A stretch of DNA of 64,000 bases. It comes from Amphirosellinia nigrospora. Taxonomy: Eukaryota; Ascomycota; Sordariomycetes; Xylariales; Xylariaceae. The position numbers and the translations under genes were made by a program. Position 1 is the stretch's first letter. The number at the start of each line of letters is the position of its first letter. Of the stretch, positions 53,131 to 64,000 are shown piece by piece. The notes under the pieces were generated by a model that saw only the letters and a program-made list of their open reading frames with translations, did no database searches and had not been told where the DNA came from. The stretch is from positions 8,149,017-8,213,016 of the forward strand of contig SCHM01000004.1 of NCBI GenBank assembly GCA_004123355.1. The letters run 5' to 3'.

Positions 53131-54945
53131 AATAACTTTTTGGCCTAAAGTTATTTCGTACAATATAGTTTTATTTATAATTAATAATATTATAATTATT
53201 TAAAATAAAAAAAATAAACTAAATATAATAAAAAAGAAATTAATATTTTATAGTTATAAAAATTTATTAAATTTATAAAATATTTATATTTATATAAACA
53301 AATAATTAAAGTTATTTTTAAAGTTTATAAATAGTTTTTAATTTTTAATAAGTTTACTATAAATATTATAAGTTTTTAATCGTTTAAAGTTTTAATTTTA
53401 ATTGCTATTATTTTTATTAAAGTAATTTTAGTAATATAACCTTATTAGCTATATTTAAAATATTTAGGCTTTTTTTTTATTATAGTTTTTTTTTTAAAGT
53501 TAAATTTAAAGTTTAATTTATAATTTTTATTTTTGCTATTGTTTTTGCTATAACTTTATTTTTATTAATAATGTATTATTAGATTTTTTTTTTTATAGTT
53601 TTTAATTTAGGTTTTTTTTTATATAGTTTTAAAATTATTATTAAATTTATCGACTAAATTTTAAATATAGTATTTTTATATTTTATAATTTTAATAATAA
53701 TATTATATTAAACTATTGTTTTATTTTTTACTATAATTATAAATATTATAATTTATTAGTTTATATTTATTTTTTTTTTAGTTTTTATATTATTTTATAT
53801 TTTTAAAAATTTAAATATAAAAAATATTAGATTTTTTTATTATATTTATAATTAATAATATTATTTTATATATTTTTTTAATATATTTAGCTTATTATGC
53901 TATAAGTTTATTAAAGATTTTTAATATATAAATTTTTTTTAATATTTTTAATTAAGTTTAAAAAAACTAGTTTTATATGCTAGTAATTATTTATATTAGT
54001 ATTAATTTTTATACGAACTAATAAAGTTTTTAAAATTATATTTAATAGTTTTTATAGTAAAATATAAATTGCATTAATATATTAATTAGTTTTAGGTTTT
54101 TTTTAAATAGTTTTTTTTATTAAGCTTTAGTTTAAATTTATATTATTTTAGTTTAATTTTATTTATAAATAAAAACTTTTTTAAGTTTTTTTATAATAAA
54201 TAATATTTATATTTAATATAAATATTATTAGATTTTTTTAAATCTAACGATAATAATAATAAATTTAACAATTTAAGTTTAAATTTAAATAAAAATAACT
54301 TTTTTTTTTTTTTGCTTTTAAACTTTTTTTAGTAAATTACGCTTTAGTTTTTTTTTTTTAAAATCGATCGATTTAAATTTTTAAAAAACTTATTTATTTT
54401 TTTTACTGCTTTATTTAAAAAGCCTAATATTTTTTAATTATTATTTTAATAATATTATTTATTATTAAATACTTTAAATATATTTTTATTAGCTAGATTA
54501 ATTTAATTAATTAAATTAATTAAATTAATTAGAACTAACTTTTTATTTAACTTGTTTAATTTTTTTAAATTATTAATAATTTCGTTAAATTATTTTTATA
54601 AGTTTTATTTTATATTTATAATTAATAAATTATTTTTTAATTTTTTTTTAAAGTTTTTAATAACTTTATTATATTTTTTTCTTTTTAATATAGTTTACTT
54701 TTATATATTTTAAAGTTATATATTACTACTTTTAATTGTTGCTAAACGTTAATTTATTAATTAGTTATTTTATCGAATAAATATTAATATTTTATTATTT
54801 TAATTTTTAAATTTACGATAATTTTTCTTAATTTTTTTTAATTAGTATTTATTACTAAATAACTAAATTAATAACCGGAAATAGCTAAAATACGCTAATT
54901 AAACGTTTTAAAAATCAATTAATCGTAAAAATATACTAGCTACTA

Positions 54946-55263
54946 TATAAAAATAGTATTAATACTAAAAAGCAATACTAAGTTAATTAGCTTAATTAGT
55001 ATATTTATATTATTATATATTTTTTATTTTTTAATTATAAACTAAATAGGCTATTTTTTATTAAATATTAAAGAATTTACTTAAGCAGTTATAATAGCTT
55101 AATATTTCTTTTATCCCGCGTAAAAAGGGCTTTTTTTATATATGCTGCGCAATATTTAGCGTATATATAAAGCTATGTGCTATTATGCTATACAGCCACC
55201 TAAGCACTAGTAATTATATAATCTATTATTAGGCCAATCAAGTATTAAACATATATGCTAATA
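54946..55263 (+). repeat. 3' LTR of element B
   Basis: About 318 bp, ends CATATATGCTAATA before the ATTAT target duplicate. Retains un-RIPed words such as TACAGCCACCTAAGCAC. Confidence 0.86.
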
Positions 55264-55840
55264 ATTATTTTATTATATAATATAATAGCTAATTTTATAA
55301 TAATTATAATTTTTTAAAAATAGTTTAATAAAAAATTAATAAATAAATTATAATAATAATATTATTAATTAAAAATAATAAATATTTAAATTAATATTAA
55401 ATTAAAAAATAAAAAATAAAATAATTATAAATATAATTAAATAAATAATATTAAATAATTGCGTTTAATATAATATATAATTATTAAATAATTAAGTTTA
55501 ATAAAATATAATTATTAAATATTAAATTAATATAAAATTAAATTTAATATAATTTATAATAAAAAAAATTAAACATAAAACTTTATAATTTATTTATATT
55601 ATATTATTATTTTAATATAAATATTTAATTTTAAATTATTTTATTAAATTTATAATTATTTATATAATAAAAATAAATATTAAAAACTAAATATATAATA
55701 ATAAATAAAAATAAAAAAGTTTTTAATTTAAATAAAAAAATTTTTATTTAAAATATAAAAAACAAAAACATTTTTTTATTAACAAGAAAACTTTCCTTTT
55801 ACTTAGTTGTACCTCCTTTATAAAACTTAAGCAAAAATAA

Positions 55841-56045
55841 CACAGTCACATACGGGGGCACTAGCCACGCAGTGGCTAGTAGGGACCCGGGGCTGTGGCT
55901 CGTGGGCAGGGGCCCACGTGACCCCACGTGGCCCACTGCGTGGGACCCACCTGTGTAGATAGATCCGTGGCAGTGGCCTCCGGCCACTACTACCACCACT
56001 TTTACTTACACATCACCACACAATATAACATAAATTCTAGCACCT
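55841..56045. other. GC-rich islet with nested hairpins, spared by RIP
   Basis: About 200 bp rich in C and G lies inside the AT desert. It holds several perfect or near-perfect palindromes: CTAGCCAC/GTGGCTAG (about 55,860-55,879), GGGCCCACGTG/CACGTGGCCC (about 55,910-55,935) and AGTGGCC/GGCCACT (about 55,971-55,988). CpA and TpG are frequent, so RIP has not acted. A 66-codon minus-strand frame (55,799-55,999) is probably chance. It is likely single-copy, which would explain why RIP left it alone. Confidence 0.75.
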
Positions 56046-56054
56046 TTAAAATCC

Positions 56055-56185
56055 TATGTTAATTATTTAATATTATTTATTTAATATATTTATAGTTATT
56101 TTATTTTTTATTTTTTAATTTAATATTAATTAAAATATTTATTATTTTTATATTATAAACTAATATTATTTATTATTTAATTTAA
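56055..56185 (-). repeat. inverted partial copy of repeat X
   Basis: The reverse complement matches X copy 1 around 38,445-38,575 and X copy 2 around 55,345-55,460, for example AATTAATATTAAATTAAAAA and TAATTAAATAAATAATATTA-type words in the same order. It lies head-to-head with X copy 2 across the GC-rich islet. Confidence 0.6.
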
Positions 56186-56189
56186 GCGA

Positions 56190-59100
56190 TTAAAATATAA
56201 ATTATAAAAAGCTTGTTTTTTTTATTATATTAATTATTATTAATTATTAGCTATTTAGCTATTTATTAGTTATTTATTAGTTATTAGTTATATTTATTTT
56301 TTATTAGTTGTTAGCTATTATAATATTTTTACTTTTTTTTATTATAAGCTAGCTAAGCTAATAAGCTTATAACTTAAGTTATAGTTTTAGCTTTAAGTTA
56401 AAGCTATTATATAGTAGCTTTTTATATATATTAGCGCGTATAGATTTTTTTTTTTTTATTATAGTTAATAAATAGTATTTTTTAGTTTTAAAGCTATAAC
56501 TTTTTATATATTAATTATAATTATTTTACTTTTAAATATTAAATATATAGTTTATTAGTTATATAATAATAAGGATTAATAAATATATAAATAATAAAAA
56601 AGTTTTTACGAAACTTTTTATAATAATTTAAAGCTTAAATAATATAACTTAAGTTTTATTAAATAGCTTTTAATAAAAGCTATAAAAATAAATAATAATT
56701 ATTAATTAAATAATATTAATATTTTTTAAATAAATTTAAACTATTTTTAATAACTAATAAATTTAAACGTTAAGCTATATATAATAGCTATAAAAAATAA
56801 ATAAATATATTATAATATTATTTTTATTTTATATTTTAATATTTAATATTAATATTATTTTTTTATAATAAAATAGTTATAAATAAAAAACTTTATAAAA
56901 ATAGCTAATTTTTTTAACGAATTAAAATATAAACTTTTATTTTAATTAAATAAGTTTATAAATATTCGTATAAAATTTTTTATATAAAAAATAGCTATAA
57001 AGCAAAAATTCGATTAAAATATTAAATTTATAAAAAATATATAAGTTTTACTAAATTAATAAATAGCTTAAAAATATTATTAAAGCTATAGCTATATTAT
57101 TTTTTATTACTAGCGGGCGTTTTTAAATTTATAATTTTATAAAGTTTATATAATTTTTTTATAATTATTATTTTAATATTAACTGCTTATAAAAATTGCT
57201 TTAAAGCTGCTTTTATTTATATAAAATAAAAAACTATTTTTTAAATTTTTTTAAAATAAAAATATATATTTATAAATATAAATACGTTATAAACTAATAA
57301 AATTAAGCTAGTTATACTAAAAAAAATATTAAATAAATAGTTTGTTTTTATTTTTTTTTTAAAATAATTTTTTAAAAATTATAATAAATAAATTAATAAA
57401 ATTATAGCTATAATTAGTTATTTTAAAAGCTAAAACTATTATATTAAAACTAATATAAAAAATAGCAAAAAAAAATAATAATTATTATTTATTTATTATT
57501 TTTATTTTTACTATAAACGTTAAAAATAATATAATTATAATAAAAATTAAAACTATTAATATTATTTTAATTTATTATAAACTTTAAATTCGCTAAATAT
57601 TAAATATTAAACTAAATAAATAAAAACTAATAAATAATATTTTAAATATAAAAAAGGGCTATTTATAAATAAATATTTTTTATGTTAATATAACGTAATA
57701 ATAAAATAAAATTATAAATATAATAAATAAATATTAAAAACTTATTAATAAACTTTAAAAAATTAAAAAATAAATAGTTTTTATTTTTAATTATAAATAA
57801 AAATATATAAAAAATTTAATTTTTATAAGCTTAAAACTAACTAAACTAATATATAAATAATATATTTTTTATTAAACTTTATTTATAATAAAATATTAAT
57901 TATTAAAATATTAATAAATTAAAATTATAAATATATAGTTATTATAAATAGTTTATTAAGTTAACGTTTATATTTATTATATATTAATTATATTAAAAAA
58001 ACTATAAAAAATAATATAAATAAAAAATTATCGATAAAATAATTTATATAAAAATTAATATAAATAGTTTTTAATAATAAATATTAACGTATATAATAAA
58101 TTATTTATAATATAATTTAATTTTAAAAAACTATAAATAAAAAATTAAAAATAATATATATAGCTTATAAATATATAATTAATATAAAAAAAACCGGCTA
58201 TTTTAAAATATAAAAATTAAATTATATATTAAAAATTTAATAATTATAATAAATATAAAAAGCTAAATAGTTTAATATAATAATTTTTAAAATAAAAATT
58301 AAAAAATTAAAACGTTTTAAAATAATAACGCGTTAATATTTATAATTATATTAATAAATATTATAAAAACGTTTATACTAAAAATATAATAAAAATAAAA
58401 ATATAATTATTAAAAAATTTAAACTTTAAATAAAACTATTTAATAAAAAAAAAAAAATAAATATTTTATATTATAAAAAAGTAAATTATAAGATTTTTAT
58501 TATATAAAATAATAAAAGCAAAACTTTTAGTTTTATAAAACTATTATATATATATTAAAAAATAAACTATTAATATTATAAAAAATATTTATAAATTATT
58601 TAATAAAAGCTATATTTATATTAATAGTTTATTAATAAAAACTTAATATTATTTATAAAAAAATTAAAAAAAAATTATATTTTTATATTAATTATTAAAC
58701 GTTTAATATTATAATATAAATAAATAAGTATTTTTTTTAATTAAAAAAATTAGCAAATTTATTAAAAATACGCTAATTTATTAAATTAAATATAAAAGCT
58801 ATTTTTTATAAGCTTTATATTAAAAAAAAAAATAAATAAAAATAATATTTTATATTTAGTTTAAACTTTTTAAATAATTAGTTATTTTTTTAAGCTATTA
58901 AAAACTTTAGCTATATTTTAACGCTATATAAATTTAGTTTTACGTTAATATTTAAATATATTTATATTTATATATAAAAACGTTTTAATTTAGTTTAATA
59001 AATTAAAAAAAAACTATATAAAAAAAATAAAATAAATATTAAACGTTTTAAAAGCTATAAAATTATATTTTAATATTAATAAATATAAATTTAAAATAAT

Positions 59101-62100
59101 AAAAACTAATATTTTAAATTTATTATTAAAATAAACGTTAATATATATAAATTTTAAAAAATAAAACTATTTAAAAAAAAAAAGCTTTTAAATTATTTAA
59201 AAATAAAAAAACTTTTTAAAATTTATAAACTTTTATTAGTAGTTTATTTTTAAATATTTAAATATATATATTATTTATTTTATTTATAAAAAAAAAGTTT
59301 TTTTTTATTAAAAAAAATAAAAAAAAATTTTTAAAAAGTTAAAAGTTTTTTTATATTAAAACTAGTTTTTATTTAATTTAATTTAAATAAGCTTATAATT
59401 ATAAAATTAATTACTTAAAAATAGTTTATAAAAATTATTTATTTTAATATAATAAATAAAAAACTTTTTATTTAATAGTTTATTTTTTTTAAAAACTTTT
59501 TATTTATAAAATTAATTATAAAATATATAATAAAAAACTATTAATAATAATAAATTATTAAAATATAAAATATTAAATTTTAAAGTTTAAAAAAAATATT
59601 TTTAATTTTATTAAATTATAAAAATTTAAAATATTTTATAATAATTAAAAAACTTTTTAAATAATAAGTTTAGTTATGCTTTATATATTTAAAGAGATAA
59701 GGCTTTAATATATATAATATATTGTATATAAAATTTATAAATAAATAAAAAAAAAAAAGTTTAAATTTATAATATAAGCAGCTATTTAAATATTTGCGTA
59801 AAGTAGCTATATTTATTGCTAATGCTTGTTTTATTTATTATAACTATATTTATTACAAATAATAGTTATATATTTATTATAAATAATAGTTATTATAAGT
59901 AAAAATTACGGGTGTTATAGCTAGTAGTAAAGTATAGCTACTAAAGCTTATAAATTTATAATTATTTTTTTTCGAAAAAAAAATAATTTAACCGGGTTAA
60001 AATTATAACTACTTTTAGCAAAAAAAAAATTTTTCGGGTTTTTAATTAATTAATTTTTATAAAGTTTTATATTATTAAGTTATTATATTAGCTTTTTTAT
60101 ATATTATTTAAAGTTTTTTTTGCTTAATATAATATTTAAATATATATAAATTTATGTTTTTTTATTTTATGCGTTTTTTTTCGCGTTATTTTTTTTTTAT
60201 GCTATAGTTTTATTATTATTAAATATAGTTTATTAAATTTGTTTTTTATATTTTTAGTATATTTATAATTTTACTAAAAGTCGGCTAAATTAAAGTTTAT
60301 ATTATAAAAGTTTTTTAGTATTTTATATTATTTTTAAAGTTTTTTGCTAAATATTATATATTATTAAAATTTTAACTTTTTTAGTTTATTTAATATTATA
60401 ACTTTTAATAATAAAATTAAAAGTTTATATTTTTTTAATAGTAAATTTTTTTTATTTTTAAGTTTATTATTTTTTTTTTAAATTTTTTATTTTTAATTTA
60501 ATAATAAATTATTTAAGTATTTTATAGTTAATTTATATAATAATAGTTTAATATTTTTTAAATTATAAAAATATTTAATATAAAAATATTTTTATTTTTT
60601 TATATATTTTAAACTTTTATTATATTATAAAAAAATTTAACTTATTTAATAAACGGTTTATTTTTTAAAACTATTTTTTTTTAAAATTAATATATAGTTT
60701 TTTACGTTAAAGTTAAATTTATATCGATTTTTATTAGCTTAATTAATTATATATTTTTAAATATACTATAGTTTTTTTAGCTAATTTAACGAATTACGCT
60801 ATTTTTTTATTTTTTTTTATATATTTGTTCGAATTATTTTTTTTTTCTTAAAAAGTTTTATAGCTTTTATTTACGGTCCGATTTTTTAGTTAAAATTAAA
60901 TAATATTAAAAAATCTATTTTTATTTTATAAAATAATAGTTTTATTAAAATATAAAAAATTAAAATTTATATATAATTTATAATAAATATATGTTTAAAT
61001 AATTATTTTAATAGTAGTTTATATATAGTTATAATTTTTAGTTAATATATTTATTTATAATTTTTATTTGTTTTATAATTTTATAATATTTTATAATAGT
61101 ATATATTTTATATTTATTAGTTTATATAGCTTGTTTATAAAAGCAGAAATAAACTAAAGTTTTTAGTTTAAAATTATAGTTATAAGTATTTAAAAATTTA
61201 AAAAGGTTTTTATAATATTTTAGTAGTATTTTTACGGTTATTTTATAATATAAAATATAATTTAGCTTATTTATTTAAGCAGTTTATTATAATTAGTACG
61301 TTATTATATTTATATTTATTTTAATATTTATTTAAAATTAATAATAAAATAGCGCTATATATATTAAATATTAAAAAAAATATAAGTTTATTAAAAGTTT
61401 TATTTTTAAATATTTTAATAGGTTTATATTTTATATAGTTTATTATATAATAATTATAATTTTTATTTAATTTTAGCTAAATAATATTTAATAATAAGTT
61501 TATATATTTTTTTTATTAAAATATATAATAAATATTTTATAATATATTTTTTAATAAAGCGTATTTAAATATAAAAAATTAAAAATAATTAAACGTTCGT
61601 AAAAAATAATTAATTTGTTTTTTAATTTTATAGGTTTTTTAGTTTATTATTTTTTATTTATTAATAGTAAATTTTATATTTATGTTTTATAGTTTTTTTT
61701 AAAATTTATTCGATTAATTATAGTTTATAAAAATATTTAGTTCGTATATATTTTAATAAAGCTTATTTAATATAATTTATTTATGTAAAAATTAATTATA
61801 TTATTATTTACGCTAAAATATTATAAAATAATATTATATTTTTTTTTAGCTTTTATATTATTAGGTTTTTTTATTTTTATAATAAAGCGTTAGCTAATAT
61901 ATTATTTTTATTAAAATAATATAATATTAAAAGTTATATTTAAAAAAAATTAATTTATTTAGCTTATTTTAAATTAAAATATTATTTTTTGCTAAAAATT
62001 TTAATGTTTAATTATTAATAAATATAAAAAAGCTTATTATAGCTATTAATTAATTTAAGTTTTTATTTTTTAAAACATAGTATAATTATTAATAATTTTT

Positions 62101-64000
62101 ATTATAAATATTATAGTTTAATTTAACGTTATAAAATATTTTTAAAAATATATATAAAATATTAAGTTTTATTATATAGTTATAATAGTACGCTAAAACT
62201 AATATTAAATAAATTAATTTTAATTTTTATTAATAAGTTATAGTTAAAATATTTTAATAAAAAATTTTACTAAGTTTTTTAAACTAATAAAAAATTTTTT
62301 ATATTTTTAGTTTATTTGAAAAATATATTTTTTTACGTTAATTAGTTTAAAAGCATTATAATATAACTTTAAATATTAATAAAGTTTTAGTAAAAATTAT
62401 AAAATTTTAAAAAAAATTATACGTTTTTAACATATAAAGGTTTTTTATTTTAATATAATATTAATTTTAGTAAAATTTATTCGAATTTTTTTAGTACTAA
62501 TAATATAGCTTAAAAACTTAGTTTTAATAATATAAAATTCGGATTTTTTTAAATTAATTTATAATTTGTTTAAATTAATTATTTTAATATAATATATATA
62601 AATAATATATTTTTATTATTTTAAATAAATAATAATATTATTACGTAAGCGCTATAAAAATTGTTTAAAAAATTAAATAATATATTATTAATATATTATT
62701 AAAACATCGAAAATCTGTTAATAAAACTAAATAATAATACTAATAATTAATATTATATATTTTATATAAAATATTATATAATTTTTATTTTAAATAATAT
62801 ATAAATATAGTTAAATATTTATTATATATTAAATTAAGTAAAAATTTTCGTTTAATAATATAAGCTAAATTTTTTTAATAAAAAAAAATAAATATTAGTT
62901 TTTTTTATAATTTTATTTAGTTTATAATAGTTTATATAAAAATAAAATCTATTATTTGTTTTTTTATAAATAAAATAAATATATTATATAAAATATTATT
63001 AAACTTAATAAAACTTTTATATAAGTTTTTAATTAAGAATTTTTATATAGTTTTAGTTTATTAATAATATTTTATATAAAAAATTATAGCTTAAATTAGT
63101 TTTAAATTTATTTTTAATAAATTTATTTTATAGTTTATTTATAATATAATAATAATATATATTAAAGTTATTTAGCTAAAAACGCGTATTAAATTTTAGT
63201 ATTTTTTAAATATTTTTTTTTACGCTTTTTATTTTAACTTTTTATTTTTTTTTTTAAAAATTTTTTATTTTTTTTTAATTTTTAATTATTTATTAATTTT
63301 ATTAATATAATAATATAAACGTTTTTTATTTAGTTTTTTTATTATTATATTAAAATAATATATTTAAGCTAAATATTTTAATTATTAGTTTTTTTTTATA
63401 TAATTAATATTGTTTTATTTATACGATAAAGATTTTTTTATTAAACTTTTAAATAAAAATCGAAATTATATTTTTCGCAAAAAACGTAGCTTATATTTTT
63501 AAAAAAAGTTTTAGCAAAAGCTAGTTAAATATTATTTATTTTATTTTATTAAAGTTTTTTATATTAAATTGCTATATTTTAAAATAAATATTTTAGTTTT
63601 ATATTTTTAAATATTATTTCGCTTTTTTTATTATTATTAATATATATTTTTTAATTTTAAAGTTATAGTTTTATTAATTAGCGTTAAATTAATAAGTAAA
63701 TATTATAGCTATATTTTTTTTATTTATTATTAAATAATATTTTATATTATAATTAAAAAGTAGCTAAAATAAAATATTAAATAGTTTTATTAATAGTTTA
63801 ATAAATATCGTAATATTTAAATTATAGTTTGTTTAAAATAATATTATAAATTAAATTAATAATAGTTATAAGTTTATTTTTAAAGTTTTTTATATATTTT
63901 TAATAATAATAAAAAAGCTTAATTAATATTTTTTTATTTTTATTATTATATTTTATAATTTTTTAGTAAAAAAGTTTATAATAATAATAAAATTAAATAA
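56190..64000. other. RIP-degraded repeat DNA, unresolved
   Basis: Continuous AT-rich sequence without usable frames. From about 59,690 to 60,050 it is slightly less degraded (ATTACGGGTGTTATAGCTAG, AACCGGGTTAAAAT, a TTTTTTTTCGAAAAAAAA palindrome), which could be the edge of another LTR. I could not find the matching repeat by eye. Elements probably continue past the right edge. Confidence 0.6.

Larger units (their letters stand above)
48141..55263 (+). mobile_element. B: 7.1 kb LTR retrotransposon, RIP-degraded
   Basis: Same family and orientation as element A, with LTRs at 48,141-48,442 and 54,946-55,263. ATTAT flanks both ends (48,136-48,140 and 55,264-55,268), and X copy 1 has the empty site near 36,770-36,785. 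The interior aligns with A from end to end, including a variable minisatellite and a TTAATTAAAT tract near the 3' end. No open frame of meaning remains. Confidence 0.9.
47165..55840 (+). repeat. repeat unit X, copy 2, split by element B
   Basis: Matches X copy 1 (see 34,972) but carries about 80 bp more at its left end (47,165-47,253). Those bases are the inverted complement of the right end at 55,765-55,835 (CTTTTACTTAGTTG... versus RIPed ...TAATTAAATAAAAAAAAG), so copy 2 has terminal inverted repeats of 60-75 bp. The right terminal repeat is hardly mutated. Without element B the unit is about 1.5 kb, which suits a non-autonomous DNA transposon, but no target duplication was identified. Confidence 0.65.
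34852..64000. other. AT-rich, RIP-mutated repeat block
   Basis: Composition switches abruptly at about 34,850 to almost pure A/T, apart from one 200-bp islet. CpA and TpG are nearly absent and TpA dominates. The C and G that remain are mostly in AGCT, ACG and CTA words, that is CpT and CpG contexts, which RIP spares. There is no coding frame of note. The resolvable repeats inside are listed separately. Such blocks are typical of fungal heterochromatin (centromeric, subtelomeric or interspersed). Confidence 0.93.

Noticed and set aside
55799-55999. 66-codon minus-strand frame over the GC islet
   Set aside because: Open because of high GC and palindromes; it runs into the terminal repeat of X.
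34852-64000. centromere identity of the AT-rich block
   Set aside because: AT-rich RIP blocks also occur at subtelomeres and interspersed sites; sequence alone cannot tell.

Overview
The window looks like a chromosome arm segment of a filamentous ascomycete (Pezizomycotina, probably a Sordariomycete). The evidence is a striatin/PRO11-type gene, a HET-domain gene, a CYP59-like P450, introns of about 52-65 bp (a few longer) with CTAAC-type branch points, and a sharp switch at about 34.85 kb from roughly balanced base composition to an extremely AT-rich block in which C survives almost only as CpT or CpG. That last pattern is the signature of repeat-induced point mutation (RIP).

Layout. 1-172: possible 3' end of a gene cut by the window edge. 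173-12,255: about 12 kb in which I recognise no gene. 12.3-12.9 kb (-): hotdog-fold acyl-CoA thioesterase. 14.4-17.9 kb (+): hexanucleotide microsatellite and leader, then the STRIPAK scaffold striatin. 19.2-20.3 kb (+): truncated HET-domain gene. 20.5-22.5 kb (-): gamma-glutamyltranspeptidase. 24.1-25.0 kb (+): broken SRR1-like gene. 26.0-27.5 kb (-): intact 2EXR-domain protein of 505 aa. 29.4-33.0 kb (+): SPX-ankyrin-GDPD protein of the Gde1 type. 33.4-34.9 kb (-): P450 with a premature stop and a lost N-terminus at the edge of the AT-rich block.

34.85-64.0 kb is a nest of RIP-degraded repeats. I could resolve two 7.1-7.2 kb LTR retrotransposons (A and B) with 5-bp target duplications, one 1.6 kb LTR element (C), two copies of a foldback/MITE-like palindrome (M1, M2), and two copies of an older 1.5 kb repeat (X) into which M1, C, A and B inserted. 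The empty sites are visible in the sister X copy. A 200-bp GC-rich islet at 55.84-56.04 kb is untouched by RIP. The last 8 kb is degraded repeat I could not resolve.

The genes do not form a biosynthetic cluster or a recognisable joint pathway. A striking common feature is that almost every recognisable gene is broken by net -1 shifts, many of them at the loss of one base from a homopolymer. This suggests long-read consensus error as much as genuine pseudogenes. Coding assignments below therefore give gene extents rather than clean open reading frames.
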